From positions 39,902-103,901 of the forward strand of contig CANJNI010000012.1 of the NCBI GenBank assembly GCA_947475995.1: a DNA stretch of 64,000 nucleotides, given 5' to 3'. Below, piece by piece: positions 36,966 to 46,691 of the stretch. Below the pieces are notes generated by a model, which had not been told where the DNA came from, searched no databases, and saw only the letters and a program-made list of their open reading frames with translations. The stretch comes from Beijerinckiaceae bacterium. GTDB taxonomy: Bacteria > Pseudomonadota > Alphaproteobacteria > Rhizobiales > Beijerinckiaceae. Positions within the stretch are counted from its first letter, which is position 1, and every line of letters begins with the position of its first letter. Made by a program: the position numbers and the translations under genes.

Positions 36966-38000
36966 ATGCTGTCTCGGCTCAGGGAGTTGGGCGCGTTTGC
37001 GCTCGTTGGCGGTTTGGTCTGGAGCGCGCCCGCGTCCGCCCAGAACGTCGCGGATTTCTACAAGGGCAAGCAGATGGAGATCATCACCGGCGGCACGCCG
37101 GGGAGCATCTATGACCATTGGTCCCGCGCGCTCGGGCATCACATGGGCAAGCATCTGCCGGGAAATCCCAATTTCGTGGTCCGCAACATGCCCGGTGGCG
37201 GGCATATCACGGCGACGAATTATCTTGCCAACCAGTCGCCCCGCGACGGGACAGTGCTGGGCCTCGTGTCCCGCAACATGCCCCTGCAGGACCTCGTCGG
37301 AAATTCCGCCGTGCGCTTCAAGTCGTCCGAGTTCGGCTGGATCGGCAGTCCGGAAATGACGAACCGCGGCTGCGTCGCCTACAAGAACGCCAAGGTCAAG
37401 AAGGCCGCCGACCTCTACCAGACCGAATTGCTGGTGGCCGGATCGGGAGCCGGAACGGCGGTCTCGACCACCCCGATCCTGCTGGCGAAGCTTCTTGGCC
37501 TGAAACTGAAACTGGTCGAGGGCTATCAGGGCGGGCCGGAAATCTTCCTCGCCATGGAGCGCGGCGAGGTCGAGGGCGTCTGCCAGACCATGGCGGCCAT
37601 CGAATCGACCGGCCCCGGCTGGATTCGCGATGGCAAACTCAACGTCCTCTTCAATCTGGAAAAAGACCCGCTGCCCGGCATGAACGCCCCGTCGGTGATG
37701 ACCCTCACCAAAACCGACGAGGAGCGCGCCATCATCGCCTTCTATAATTCGTCGGCAGAACTGGGCCGCCCCGTCATGACCACGCCGGGCATCCCCGCCG
37801 ACCGCCTGACCGCCCTCCGCCGGGCCTTCGACGCCACTATGAAGGACAAGGACTTCGTCGCCGAGGCCAAGAGGCTGACCGGCCTCGACGTCATGCCCAT
37901 GACGGGCGAACAGGTGGATGCGGTCGCCAAGCGAATCGCCCAGACCCCGAAGGCCATCATGGACAAGACGGTCGCCATCGTGGGGTCGCTGGGGGAATGA
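36966..38000 (+). CDS. Tripartite tricarboxylate transporter substrate-binding protein, TctC/Bug-like (second copy)
   Basis: The 344-residue protein has a signal peptide (MLSRLRELGAFALVGGLVW, cleaved near ASAQN) and the Bug blocks DFYKGKQMEIITGGTPGSIYDHW, NMPGGGHITATNYLA and GYQGGPEIFLAMERGEVEG. It is a divergent paralogue of the protein at 33689-34732, with different ligand-loop residues. It follows GGAAGGA and ends the five-gene cluster; a terminator is just downstream. Confidence 0.84.
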   Translation: MLSRLRELGAFALVGGLVWSAPASAQNVADFYKGKQMEIITGGTPGSIYDHWSRALGHHMGKHLPGNPNFVVRNMPGGGHITATNYLANQSPRDGTVLGLVSRNMPLQDLVGNSAVRFKSSEFGWIGSPEMTNRGCVAYKNAKVKKAADLYQTELLVAGSGAGTAVSTTPILLAKLLGLKLKLVEGYQGGPEIFLAMERGEVEGVCQTMAAIESTGPGWIRDGKLNVLFNLEKDPLPGMNAPSVMTLTKTDEERAIIAFYNSSAELGRPVMTTPGIPADRLTALRRAFDATMKDKDFVAEAKRLTGLDVMPMTGEQVDAVAKRIAQTPKAIMDKTVAIVGSLGE

Positions 38001-38017
38001 GCGCGCCAGCCCGGGTA

Positions 38018-38053
38018 GGGGACTGCGGGTTTGTTGGAAAGTCCCCACTTTTT
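38018..38053 (+). terminator. Rho-independent terminator after the second TctC-like gene
   Basis: A 7-bp stem GGGGACT (38018-38024) with AGTCCCC (38040-38046) has a 15-nt loop and is followed by ACTTTTTT. It closes the TctC/dioxygenase cluster before tRNA-Leu. Confidence 0.72.
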
Positions 38054-38138
38054 TGCTGCATCCGGTTTCGCCTGTTGCTATAGAGCCGCACCCGAGCGGT
38101 GAAAGGACCGGCGTGCTCGCGCGCGCCGGTACGTGTTC

Positions 38139-38223
38139 GCGGGCGTGGCGGAACTGGTAGACGCGCCGGATTTAGGTTCCGGTGGTGAAAATCGTGGGGG
38201 TTCGAGTCCCTCCGCCCGCACCA
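38139..38223 (+). tRNA. tRNA-Leu (anticodon UAG)
   Basis: The 85-nt gene has a 7-bp acceptor GCGGGCG/CGCCCGC, D-loop GAACTGGTAGAC, an anticodon stem CCGGA/TCCGG around the loop TTTAGGT, giving anticodon TAG, a long variable arm typical of class II Leu tRNAs, and the T-loop GTTCGAGTC. CCA is encoded at 38221-38223. A CTATAG at 38078-38083 is a plausible -10. It lies just upstream of tig. Confidence 0.97.
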
Positions 38224-38307
38224 GACGAGCCCCGGCTCGCCGCATCCTGGACCATTGGAATTGAGGGGCGCACCGCCCCTGAGTGAGACATTCGAGAAGG
38301 CGACACA

Positions 38308-39663
38308 ATGCAGGTGACGGAAACCCTGGCGCAGGGCCTCAAGCGCGAATTCAAGGTGGTCCTGCCGGTGGCGGACCTTGCGACGCGCCTCGACAAGGAA
38401 CTGGACGACCTCAAGGGGAAGGTCCGCATCAACGGCTTCCGCCCCGGCAAGGTGCCGACCGCGCATCTGAAGCGCGTCTACGGCCGGTCCGTCATGGCCG
38501 ACGTGATGCAGAACGCCGTCAACGAGGCGAACCGCAAGATCGTCGAAGACAACAAGCTGCGCCTCGCCCAGGAGCCCAAGGTCGATTTCGAGGGCGGCCA
38601 GGAGCAGGTCGAGAAGGCCATGGCGGCGCAGGGCGATCTCGCTTTTACGGTGGCGATCGAAGTCCTGCCGAAGTTCGACGTCGGCACATTCGACGATGTG
38701 GCGCTGGAGCGTCAGGTCGCCGACATCCTTGATTCGGATGTCGATTCGGCCATCGACCGCATGGCCAGCCAGTCCAAGCCCTTCGCGCCGCGCGCGGAAG
38801 GCGAAGCAGCTCAGGACGGCGACAAGCTGACCATCGACTTCCTCGGCAAGCTCGACGGCGTGCCCTTCGAGGGCGGCGCGGCAAACGACGCCGAACTCGT
38901 TCTGGGGTCCAAGCAGTTCATTCCGGGCTTCGAGGAGCAACTCGTCGGCGCCAAGGCCGGTGAAGCCCGTGCGATCACCGTCAAGTTCCCCGACGAATAC
39001 CAGGCGGCGAATCTGGCCGGCAAGGAAGCGACCTTCGACGTCACCGTGAAGGCCGTTCAGGCCCCCGGCGACGTCAAGATCGACGATGAATTCGCCAAGC
39101 AATTCGGTCTCGAAGGCCTCGACAAGCTGAAGGAAGCGATCCGCGCCAACATCAAGCGCGAATACGACCGCGCCGGACGCGACAAGCTGAAGCGCGCCCT
39201 GCTCGATGCGCTGGACAAGAAGTACTCCTTCGAACTGCCGGAAGGTCTGGTCGAACAGGAGTTCAACAACATCTGGGCGCAGGTCCAGCAGGAGCAGAAG
39301 CAGACCGGCAAGTCCTTCGAGGACGAAGGCACGACCGAGGAAGCCGCCAAGGCTGACTACCGGAAGATCGCCGAGCGCCGCGTGCGTCTGGGTCTCGTCC
39401 TCGCCGAAGTCGGCGAAAAGGCCGAGGTCAAGGTTGCGGACGAGGAAGTCAGCCAGGCTGTCGTCGAGCGCGCCCGCCAGTTCCCCGGTCAGGAAAAGGC
39501 CGTTTGGGATTACTACACCAAGAATCAGGAAGCGCTGGCCCAGCTCCGCGCTCCGATTTACGAAGAGAAGGTGGTCGACCACATCATCGGCCTCGCCAAG
39601 GTGACGGAAAAGGCCGTCTCCAAGGAAGATCTGCTGAAGCAGGAAGAAGAAGCGAAGGCCTGA
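38308..39663 (+). CDS. tig: Trigger factor, ribosome-associated chaperone and prolyl isomerase
   Basis: The 451-residue protein has the ribosome-binding signature GFRPGKVP with the preceding KVRING (about residues 40-50), the FKBP domain with [22 protein letters not shown], and a helical C-terminal arm ending in EEEAKA. Trigger factor sits at the ribosome exit tunnel and assists folding. Order tRNA-Leu, tig, clpP, clpX, lon is typical of alphaproteobacteria. Confidence 0.97.
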   Translation: MQVTETLAQGLKREFKVVLPVADLATRLDKELDDLKGKVRINGFRPGKVPTAHLKRVYGRSVMADVMQNAVNEANRKIVEDNKLRLAQEPKVDFEGGQEQVEKAMAAQGDLAFTVAIEVLPKFDVGTFDDVALERQVADILDSDVDSAIDRMASQSKPFAPRAEGEAAQDGDKLTIDFLGKLDGVPFEGGAANDAELVLGSKQFIPGFEEQLVGAKAGEARAITVKFPDEYQAANLAGKEATFDVTVKAVQAPGDVKIDDEFAKQFGLEGLDKLKEAIRANIKREYDRAGRDKLKRALLDALDKKYSFELPEGLVEQEFNNIWAQVQQEQKQTGKSFEDEGTTEEAAKADYRKIAERRVRLGLVLAEVGEKAEVKVADEEVSQAVVERARQFPGQEKAVWDYYTKNQEALAQLRAPIYEEKVVDHIIGLAKVTEKAVSKEDLLKQEEEAKA

Positions 39664-39695
39664 TCCGGCCTCCTTCTGTTCCGTTAAGTACGGTG

Positions 39696-39722
39696 ACGCC
39701 CGGCCATTGCGCCGGGCGTTTG
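39696..39722 (+). terminator. Hairpin after tig
   Basis: A 9-bp stem ACGCCCGGC (39696-39704) pairs with GCCGGGCGT (39711-39719) across CATTGC, followed by TTT. The T-run is short, so it may only attenuate transcription into clpP. Confidence 0.65.
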
Positions 39723-39781
39723 CGTGACTATCTTAGGCCAGCGCGGCTGATTCTCCGCCGCACCCCTTCCCAGAGAGCCTC

Positions 39782-40411
39782 ATGCGCGACCCCATCGAGA
39801 CATATAACAGCTTCGTGATTCCCAGCGTCGAGGAGGTCACGTCGCGCGGGTCGTACCGGTACGACATATTTTCCCGCCTCCTGAAGGAACGGATCATTTT
39901 CCTTGCCGGTCCGGTTGAGGACCAGATGGCCACGCTCGTGGTGGCGCAGTTGCTCTATCTGGAAGCCGACAATCCCAAGAAGGAAATCTTCCTCTACATC
40001 AACTCGCCGGGCGGCGTGGTGACGGCGGGGCTGTCGATCTACGACACGATGCAGTTCATCAAGCCGAAGGTCTCGACCCTGTGCATCGGGCAGGCGGCCT
40101 CGATGGGCTCCCTGCTGCTGACGGCGGGCGAGAAGGGGATGCGCTTCTGCCTCCCGAACTCCCGCGTCATGGTTCACCAGCCGTCGGGCGGGTTCCAGGG
40201 CCAAGCGTCGGACATCCAGCGCCATGCGGAAGATATTCTCAAGGTGAAGCGCCGGCTGAACGACATTTACGTCAAGCACACCGGCCAGGACTACGACTCG
40301 ATCGAGCGCACGCTTGATCGCGACCACTTCATGAGCGCCGAGGAGACGAAGGCCTTCGGGCTGATCGACGAGGTGCTCGACAAGCGCCCCGACGAAATCG
40401 AAGCCAAGTAA
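39782..40411 (+). CDS. clpP: ATP-dependent Clp protease proteolytic subunit ClpP
   Basis: The 209-residue protein carries the nucleophile Ser107 in QAASMGS and the catalytic His132 in VMVHQPSGG, with the N-terminal [18 protein letters not shown] region. It forms the 14-mer protease core used by ClpA (29.3 kb) and ClpX (40.8 kb). It is 119 bp after tig. Confidence 0.97.
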   Translation: MRDPIETYNSFVIPSVEEVTSRGSYRYDIFSRLLKERIIFLAGPVEDQMATLVVAQLLYLEADNPKKEIFLYINSPGGVVTAGLSIYDTMQFIKPKVSTLCIGQAASMGSLLLTAGEKGMRFCLPNSRVMVHQPSGGFQGQASDIQRHAEDILKVKRRLNDIYVKHTGQDYDSIERTLDRDHFMSAEETKAFGLIDEVLDKRPDEIEAK

Positions 40412-40759
40412 CTGCGCGCGTAACGCCTCCGGTTGCTCAAGATGCCGCAGGCCGGTCTGGCAGGACTCTTGCTCATGGTTCGGGCGAGAGTGTTGCAGCC
40501 ATGTGACATTCCCGGCGCGGGCAGGGTGTATGCTGCCTAAGCGTTTGAATCCCTTGATGGCGCCACGATTGGGTGATGAATCGGCGCATCAGGGCCCGGT
40601 GTGTGTCTGTCCCAGTCCCGGACGAAGCGGAACAGTCATGTTTCGGACGGGACGGCCTGGTTTCGATCTCGCAAGCTACGTTTTGTTAGGTCGGGGCGTA
40701 TAACATTTACCATCACCGAATCCTGACCAGTCAGGATGGCGGTTCGAACGGAGACGAAA
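40412..40759 (+). other. Intergenic region between clpP and clpX
   Basis: No gene is supported. An open frame at 40503-40703 has no family character or start site. The clpX promoter and leader should lie here; I saw no convincing -35/-10 pair or RNA structure. Confidence 0.5.
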
Positions 40760-42028
40760 ATGAGCAAGGTCAGCGGTAGCGATTCCAAAAACACGCTCTA
40801 CTGCTCCTTCTGCGGCAAAAGCCAGCACGAGGTCCGCAAGCTGATCGCCGGTCCGACGGTGTTCATCTGCGACGAATGCGTCGAACTGTGCATGGACATC
40901 ATCCGCGAGGAGAACAAGTCCTCGCTGGTGAAGAGCCGCGACGGCATTCCGACGCCCCGCGAAATCTGCAAGGTTCTGGACGATTACGTGATCGGCCAGC
41001 CGCAGGCCAAGCGCGTCCTGTCAGTGGCGGTCCACAACCACTACAAGCGTCTCAACCACGCCACGAAGCACAATGACGTCGAATTGGCGAAGTCGAACAT
41101 CCTGCTGATCGGCCCGACCGGTTCGGGCAAGACGCTGCTGGCCCAGACGCTGGCGCGCATCCTTGACGTGCCCTTCACGATGGCCGACGCCACCACGCTG
41201 ACCGAAGCCGGTTACGTGGGCGAGGACGTCGAGAACATCATCCTGAAGTTGCTGCAGGCGTCCGACTACAATGTCGAGCGCGCCCAGCGCGGCATCGTGT
41301 ACATCGACGAAATCGACAAGATTTCGCGCAAGTCCGACAATCCGTCGATCACCCGCGACGTCTCGGGCGAGGGCGTCCAGCAGGCGCTGCTCAAGATCAT
41401 GGAAGGCACGGTCGCGTCCGTTCCTCCGCAGGGTGGCCGCAAGCATCCGCAGCAGGAGTTCCTGCAGGTGGATACGACCAACATCCTGTTCATCTGCGGC
41501 GGCGCCTTCTCGGGACTTGAGAAGATCATCAGCCAGCGCGGCAAGAGCACGTCCATCGGTTTCGGGGCGAAAGTTCAGGGACCGGACGAGCGCCGCACCG
41601 GCGAAGTGTTCCGCAAGGTCGAGCCGGAAGATCTGCTGAAGTTCGGCCTCATCCCGGAATTCGTCGGTCGTCTGCCGGTCATCGCGACGCTGGAAGACCT
41701 CGACGAAGAAGCGCTGAAGAAGATTTTGACCGAGCCGAAGAATGCGCTCGTCAAGCAGTATCAGCGCCTGTTCGAGATGGAGAACACCGAGCTGACCTTC
41801 CAGGACGACGCCCTCACGGTCGTCGCCAAGAAGGCCATCGAGCGCCGCACCGGCGCGCGCGGTCTGCGCTCCATCATGGAGAGCATTCTGCTCGACACGA
41901 TGTACGATCTGCCGGGCCTTGAAGGTGTCGAGCAGGTGGTCATCGGACCGGAAGTGGTCGAGGGAAAAGCCCGTCCGCTTTACATCTACGCAGAGCGCAC
42001 CGAGAAGACCGGCGGCGCCAGCGCCTGA
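40760..42028 (+). CDS. clpX: ATP-dependent Clp protease ATP-binding subunit ClpX
   Basis: The 422-residue protein starts at ATG 40760; a longer frame from 40736 adds eight residues without support. The N-terminal C4 zinc finger is CSFCGKS with CDECVELC. The AAA+ domain has Walker [16 protein letters not shown], Walker [11 protein letters not shown], the pore loop YVGEDVE and arginine-rich [14 protein letters not shown]. It unfolds substrates for ClpP. A strong terminator follows. Confidence 0.98.
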   Translation: MSKVSGSDSKNTLYCSFCGKSQHEVRKLIAGPTVFICDECVELCMDIIREENKSSLVKSRDGIPTPREICKVLDDYVIGQPQAKRVLSVAVHNHYKRLNHATKHNDVELAKSNILLIGPTGSGKTLLAQTLARILDVPFTMADATTLTEAGYVGEDVENIILKLLQASDYNVERAQRGIVYIDEIDKISRKSDNPSITRDVSGEGVQQALLKIMEGTVASVPPQGGRKHPQQEFLQVDTTNILFICGGAFSGLEKIISQRGKSTSIGFGAKVQGPDERRTGEVFRKVEPEDLLKFGLIPEFVGRLPVIATLEDLDEEALKKILTEPKNALVKQYQRLFEMENTELTFQDDALTVVAKKAIERRTGARGLRSIMESILLDTMYDLPGLEGVEQVVIGPEVVEGKARPLYIYAERTEKTGGASA

Positions 42029-42037
42029 GGGCGTTTC

Positions 42038-42109
42038 GGCGGGCGATAGTCGTCCGCCTGTACGGGCTCCCGAAGCCCGCAGGGCGGACCTTCATGGCCC
42101 GCCTTTTTT
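42038..42109 (+). terminator. Nested multi-stem terminator after clpX
   Basis: Three inverted repeats sit one inside another: GGCGGGC (42038-42044) with GCCCGCC (42097-42103), GTCCGCC (42052-42058) with GGCGGAC (42083-42089), and CGGGCT (42063-42068) with AGCCCG (42074-42079). Six T follow at 42104-42109. It is a rho-independent terminator with an unusually long branched-free stem. Confidence 0.8.
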
Positions 42110-42404
42110 GTGTAAGGCGTTCGCGTGTATGACGCGCTTTCTCGTCTTGAAACCTGAGCTGCGTCACGCCATCTTTGTCGTAAGGGAAAGTCATCCGGCT
42201 CACCGATCCGCGAGGATCAGGGCCTGATTTCCTCCCGAGGAAGCAATAGCCGGGAGCGCCCATTCGGGGCTCAACGGCGCAGACGCCGCCAGACGAAGAA
42301 AAGCAGACGTTCGGTACGAATCATGCTTTTTTCCAAAGTGACGTCTCGTTCGCGCGAATGGCTTGAAAAGCATTTGCGTGGCGAATCGAGATAGGAAAAA
42401 GCAG
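42110..42404 (+). other. Intergenic region upstream of lon
   Basis: No gene is supported in these 295 bp. It should carry the lon promoter; the AT-rich stretch near 42320-42390 is the best place, but no clear heat-shock (CTTG...) or housekeeping pair was found. Confidence 0.4.
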
Positions 42405-44828
42405 ATGACCAGCCAGAAGCGCGCACCAGCAAATCCAGGGATCGTCGAGTCGTATCCGGTCCTGCCACTCCGCGACATTGTCGTCTTTCCGCACATGATC
42501 GTGCCGCTCTTCGTTGGTCGCGAAAAGTCCATTCGCGCGCTCGAGGAAGTGATGAAGTCAGAACGCTTCATCCTGCTTGCCACGCAGGTGAATGCGTCAG
42601 ACGACGATCCGGCCACCGACGCCATCTTCAAGACCGGTACGCTCGCCAGCGTGCTGCAGCTCCTGAAGCTGCCTGACGGCACTGTGAAGGTGCTGGTCGA
42701 GGGCGTCGCGCGCGCCTCCGTCAATCGCTACACCCGCACAGACGAATATTACGAGGCCGACGCCGAAGTGCTTGCCGACGAGGCGACGGATCGCGTCGAG
42801 GTCGAGGCGCTGGCCCGTTCGGTCGTGTCCGAGTTCGAGGGCTATGCGAAGCTCAACAAGAAGCTCTCGCCGGAAGTCGTGACCGCGATCAACCAGATCG
42901 ACGATTTCTCGAAGCTCGCCGATACGGTGGCGTCGAACCTCTCCATCAAGATCGCCGATAAGCAGGAAATTCTGGAGACGCCTTCGGTCGCCAAGCGTCT
43001 GGAGAAATGCCTCTCGCTGATGGAAAGCGAAATCTCGGTCCTGCAGGTCGAGAAGCGCATCCGCACGCGCGTCAAGCGCCAGATGGAGAAGACCCAGCGC
43101 GAGTACTATCTCAACGAGCAGATGAAGGCGATCCAGAAGGAACTGGGCGACGAGGACGGCAAGGACGAACTCGGCGAACTCGAACAGCGGATCAAGAACA
43201 CCAAGCTCACCAAGGAAGCTCGTGACAAGGCGAATGCGGAGCTGAAGAAGCTGCGCCAGATGTCGCCGATGTCGGCCGAGTCCACGGTGGTCCGCAACTA
43301 TCTCGACTGGATGCTGTCGATTCCGTGGGGCAAGCGCTCCAAGGTGAAGAAGGACATCAATGTCGCAGAGGACGTGCTGAATCTGGATCATTACGGTCTG
43401 GACAAGGTGAAGGACCGCATTCTCGAATATCTCGCGGTGCAGCAGCGCGCTAACAAGCTTGCCGGCCCGATCCTGTGCCTTGTCGGCCCTCCGGGCGTCG
43501 GCAAGACCTCGCTCGGCAAGTCCATCGCCAAGGCGACCGGCCGTGAGTTCGTGCGCATGTCGCTGGGCGGCGTTCGCGACGAGGCCGAGATTCGCGGTCA
43601 CCGTCGCACCTACATTGGCTCGATGCCCGGCAAGATCATCCAGTCGATGCGCAAGGCCAAGACGTCCAACCCGCTCTTCCTGCTCGACGAGATCGACAAG
43701 ATGGGCATGGACTTCCGCGGCGACCCGTCTTCAGCCCTGCTCGAGGTGCTCGACCCCGAACAGAACTCCTCGTTCAACGATCACTACCTTGAGGTCGACT
43801 ATGATCTCTCGGGCGTGATGTTCGTGACGACGGCGAATACGCTGAACATCCCTGCGCCGCTCATGGACCGCATGGAAATCATCCGCATCGCGGGCTACAC
43901 GGAAGACGAGAAGGTCGAGATCGCCCGCAAGCATCTGATCCCGGCGTCGATCGTCAAGCATGGTCTGGAACTCAAGGAGTTCTCGATCGAGGACGGAGCT
44001 CTGCTGACTCTGGTTCGTCGCTACACCCGCGAAGCAGGCGTGCGTAATCTCGAACGCGAAATCTCCAATCTCTGCCGTAAGGCCGTGAAGGAGATCCTGA
44101 CCAAGAAGGTTGAGTCGATCCTTATCAACGAGGAAAAGCTGGCCGAATACCTTGGCGTCGCCAAGTATCGCTTCGGTCAGGCCGAACTCGAGGATCAGGT
44201 CGGCGCGGTGACTGGCCTTGCGTGGACGGAAGTCGGAGGCGAGTTGCTGACTATCGAAGGCGTCATGATGCCCGGCAAGGGTCGCATGACCGTCACCGGC
44301 AACCTGAAGGATGTGATGAAGGAATCCATCTCTGCGGCCGCATCTTACGTGCGCTCGCGGGCGGTGGACTTCGGTATCGAGCCTCCGCTGTTCGAGAAGC
44401 GCGACATCCATGTGCACGTGCCGGAAGGCGCGACGCCCAAGGATGGCCCGTCCGCGGGCATCGCGATGGCCACCGCCATCGTGTCCGTGCTGACCGGCAT
44501 TCCGGTGCGTCGCGACATCGCCATGACGGGCGAAGTCACCCTGCGCGGTCGCGTGCTGCCCATCGGTGGCCTGAAAGAGAAGCTCCTCGCAGCCATGCGG
44601 GGCGGCCTCAAGAAGGTGCTGATCCCGGAAGAGAACGCGAAGGACATCGCCGACTTGCCTGCGTCCGTGAAGAGCGCGCTCGAAATCGTGCCTGTGTCGC
44701 GGATGGACGAGGTTCTGGCTCATGCCCTCGTGCGTGCGCCGGTGCCGATCACCTGGGGCGAAGACACAACGGCTCCGGTCGTGGCTGCCGTTGCTGAAGA
44801 TGACCCGTCAGGCGTCGTCGCCCACTAG
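42405..44828 (+). CDS. lon: Lon protease (endopeptidase La)
   Basis: The 807-residue protein has the N-domain ([23 protein letters not shown]), a helical region, the AAA+ domain with [15 protein letters not shown] and the [10 protein letters not shown] Walker B, and the protease domain with Ser683 in [12 protein letters not shown] and the catalytic lysine in [10 protein letters not shown]. Lon degrades misfolded and regulatory proteins; HspQ at 17.2 kb is a possible modulator. The ATG at 42405 follows ATAGGAAAAAG. Confidence 0.98.
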   Translation: MTSQKRAPANPGIVESYPVLPLRDIVVFPHMIVPLFVGREKSIRALEEVMKSERFILLATQVNASDDDPATDAIFKTGTLASVLQLLKLPDGTVKVLVEGVARASVNRYTRTDEYYEADAEVLADEATDRVEVEALARSVVSEFEGYAKLNKKLSPEVVTAINQIDDFSKLADTVASNLSIKIADKQEILETPSVAKRLEKCLSLMESEISVLQVEKRIRTRVKRQMEKTQREYYLNEQMKAIQKELGDEDGKDELGELEQRIKNTKLTKEARDKANAELKKLRQMSPMSAESTVVRNYLDWMLSIPWGKRSKVKKDINVAEDVLNLDHYGLDKVKDRILEYLAVQQRANKLAGPILCLVGPPGVGKTSLGKSIAKATGREFVRMSLGGVRDEAEIRGHRRTYIGSMPGKIIQSMRKAKTSNPLFLLDEIDKMGMDFRGDPSSALLEVLDPEQNSSFNDHYLEVDYDLSGVMFVTTANTLNIPAPLMDRMEIIRIAGYTEDEKVEIARKHLIPASIVKHGLELKEFSIEDGALLTLVRRYTREAGVRNLEREISNLCRKAVKEILTKKVESILINEEKLAEYLGVAKYRFGQAELEDQVGAVTGLAWTEVGGELLTIEGVMMPGKGRMTVTGNLKDVMKESISAAASYVRSRAVDFGIEPPLFEKRDIHVHVPEGATPKDGPSAGIAMATAIVSVLTGIPVRRDIAMTGEVTLRGRVLPIGGLKEKLLAAMRGGLKKVLIPEENAKDIADLPASVKSALEIVPVSRMDEVLAHALVRAPVPITWGEDTTAPVVAAVAEDDPSGVVAH

Positions 44829-44847
44829 GTTCGGATATTGAATTGGG

Positions 44848-44880
44848 GCCGCGAAATCTTCGGGTTTCGCGGCTCTTTTT
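44848..44880 (+). terminator. Rho-independent terminator of lon
   Basis: A 9-bp perfect stem GCCGCGAAA (44848-44856) with TTTCGCGGC (44865-44873) around an 8-nt loop is followed by TCTTTTT. It begins about 20 bp after the lon stop. Confidence 0.92.
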
Positions 44881-44903
44881 ATGTGGCTGGCTGGTCTGTG
44901 CGC

Positions 44904-44931
44904 TTGCGCCCCGGGCGTCCGGTCTTCTAGA
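44904..44931 (+). promoter_or_regulatory. Possible promoter of tRNA-Val
   Basis: TTGCGC (44904-44909) and TCTAGA (44926-44931) are separated by 16 bp; the expected start is about 18 bp before the tRNA. The -10 departs from TATAAT, so confidence is low. Confidence 0.35.
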
Positions 44932-44955
44932 AAGAAGTGTTCGCTGCATCGGCAG

Positions 44956-45031
44956 GGGCGGTTAGCTCAGTTGGTAGAGCGCCTGCTTTACACGCAGGAT
45001 GTCGGGGGTTCGAGTCCCTCACCGCCCACCA
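44956..45031 (+). tRNA. tRNA-Val (anticodon UAC)
   Basis: The 76-nt gene has the acceptor GGGCGGT/ACCGCCC, D-loop AGCTCAGTTGGTAGAGC, anticodon stem CCTGC/GCAGG around TTTACAC (anticodon TAC), T-loop GTTCGAGTC and an encoded CCA at 45029-45031. Base composition changes just after it, and the accessory region starts here. Confidence 0.97.
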
Positions 45032-45193
45032 GCCCCATTCCCGGTCAGCGCTGGCCCCGGGATTGCGTGCGCGGTTGCGCCTGTCCCCGCCATACGCTCT
45101 TCAGCATTGCGTCCACGCAATTGCTAAAGACGCGAAAATCGTTCAGAACAAGAGCCAATCAGGGAGGCATTGTTTGCAGTGCAGCATCTTGTC

Positions 45194-45240
45194 GGGAAAT
45201 TTTCCCGCCTTGACAGCAATCTGCCAACGGTGAGTATCGT
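45194..45240 (+). promoter_or_regulatory. Candidate promoter and operator upstream of the proton-channel-like operon
   Basis: A 13-bp palindrome GGGAAA-T-TTTCCC (45194-45206) lies just upstream of TTGACA (45210-45215). A poor -10 (GAGTAT at 45232-45237, 16-bp spacing) precedes the ATG at 45280. This is a plausible regulated promoter, but the -10 is weak. Confidence 0.45.
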
Positions 45241-45279
45241 GGCCATGCTGCCATGATCAGGAAGAAAGAAAAGCCATCG

Positions 45280-46050
45280 ATGAGCGCTCAAGCGATTGAA
45301 AGTTATTCGCGGACCGACCGCCTTCCGCTCCTGCGTTGGCTGATCTTCACGGGCGTCACGATATTCGGCTTTGCCATTTGTTGGTATTTCGGCCTGTTCC
45401 GAATGATGTTTCTTAGCGACAAGACTTACATTTCGCTGATCGTGTCGGTTCTTTACGTTCTCACGGCTTTGCACTGTTACACACGTACAAACGTGATTTC
45501 CCGGGAAACCGATCAGGCCAACCAGGTTCTGGCGATCGTCAATCACGGAGTCACGGAGTTCCGGGTTAATGGCAATGTCGTGGAAGCTGGCGACACGGTG
45601 CTTCCGGTCGGGGCGGTCACCACTCACATTCGCAACCTGATTCTGAAATCGAAGTTGCAGGGGCGTCACCGTCTCGATCAGACGCTGCTCTTGCGCGGCC
45701 TCGCCGATACGCTTCGCGGTCCGAATTATCTTGGCAGCTTCGCCAGCGACAGTCTTATGAAGTTGGGCCTGCTCGGCACCATCGTTGGCTTCATCATGAT
45801 GCTCGCGCCAATCGCCGGACTGGACGCCGCCGACAAGGCCTCTGTACGCAGTTCAATGGGCATGATGAGCGATGGCATGGCGGTCGCCATGTACACGACC
45901 TTGAGCGGGCTCATCGGTTCGATCCTGATCAAATGCCAGTATTACATGCTGGACGAAGCGACAGCGAAACTCTTCTCGATGGCGACTGATCTTACGGAAG
46001 TTTTCGTCGTGTCGGTTCTCGAGCGGGGTCACGATGGACAGCTTCGGTAA
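45280..46050 (+). CDS. MotA/TolQ/ExbB-type proton channel protein
   Basis: The 256-residue protein has two N-terminal helices (about residues 18-40 and 48-66). The MotA_ExbB family core follows: a third helix with LMKLGLLGTIVGFIMMLAPIAG and a fourth with DGMAVAMYTTLSGLIGSILIK, containing the polar Thr pair that lines the proton path. It is unlike TolQ or ExbB in length and lacks a normal TolR/ExbD gene next to it. The following gene encodes a one-helix anchored protein and overlaps by 17 bp, so the two are likely made and act together. I chose ATG 45280 behind the GGAAGAAAG region; an ATG at 45253 is possible. Confidence 0.75.
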   Translation: MSAQAIESYSRTDRLPLLRWLIFTGVTIFGFAICWYFGLFRMMFLSDKTYISLIVSVLYVLTALHCYTRTNVISRETDQANQVLAIVNHGVTEFRVNGNVVEAGDTVLPVGAVTTHIRNLILKSKLQGRHRLDQTLLLRGLADTLRGPNYLGSFASDSLMKLGLLGTIVGFIMMLAPIAGLDAADKASVRSSMGMMSDGMAVAMYTTLSGLIGSILIKCQYYMLDEATAKLFSMATDLTEVFVVSVLERGHDGQLR

Positions 46051-46663
46051 TTACCCGCGCGACGAACCGTTCGATCCCTTCTCGGTTATGTTGTTCAAGG
46101 GTCTACAGGTCGTCGCCTTTCTGTTTTTCATTGCGCTTCTTGTGATGAATCCGGAAGCCAAGACCGGCAAGATCGACACCAAGGCCGAGTTCATCATCTC
46201 GATGGTATGGCCGGACAATCATCCCGACGACGTTGATCTTTATGTCGAGGATCCGGTTGGAAACATCGTCTGGTACCACGAACGCGAATCCGGCTTCATG
46301 GTTCTTGAGCGCGATGACCGCGGCGGCGTGAACGATTTTATCACCGTGAACGGCAAGAAGATTTTGAATCCGATTCGTGAGGAAACCGTCAGTATCCGGG
46401 GTTTTCTGGCCGGCGAATATACGGTGAACATCAATCACTATCTCGCAACTACCGGCGCTCCTGTGCCGATTTCGGTCAAAGTCGAGAAGATCAATCCGCA
46501 GCTGGAAATCATCCACTACGGGACGATCCTCGTGAACCGCGCCGGCGAGGAAAAGACCGCCGTGCGTTTCAAGATTGCCGAAGACGGCAAAATTCTCGAC
46601 GTCAACCAGCGCGAAAAGTCGCTTATTCAATTGACCCGCAGCGCGCGGCGTAACACGAAATGA
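46034..46663 (+). CDS. Membrane-anchored protein with DUF2135-like periplasmic domain
   Basis: The 209-residue protein has a short cytoplasmic N-terminus, one helix (about 19-39, VMLFKGLQVVAFLFFIALLVM) and a periplasmic domain. The domain block MVWPDNHPDDVDLYVEDPVGN, then ESGFMVLERDDRG and LAGEYTVNINHYL, resembles the DUF2135/YfaP beta-sandwich that carries a Asp-rich calcium-like site. Topology is like ExbD/TolR, but the domain differs. Overlap with the channel-like gene suggests a stator-type pair. Family assignment is by eye and tentative. Confidence 0.55.
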   Translation: MDSFGNYPRDEPFDPFSVMLFKGLQVVAFLFFIALLVMNPEAKTGKIDTKAEFIISMVWPDNHPDDVDLYVEDPVGNIVWYHERESGFMVLERDDRGGVNDFITVNGKKILNPIREETVSIRGFLAGEYTVNINHYLATTGAPVPISVKVEKINPQLEIIHYGTILVNRAGEEKTAVRFKIAEDGKILDVNQREKSLIQLTRSARRNTK

Positions 46664-46691
46664 AAATCTGCCCCGGGGGAGGCGCAACGAA

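Noticed and set aside
40503-40703. Possible small gene between clpP and clpX
   Set aside because: No ribosome site, no family character and low coding bias; treated as intergenic.
45032-45252. Integrase or attachment site next to tRNA-Val
   Set aside because: I looked for an integrase frame and for a repeat of the tRNA 3' end within the window and saw neither, so no att site is annotated.
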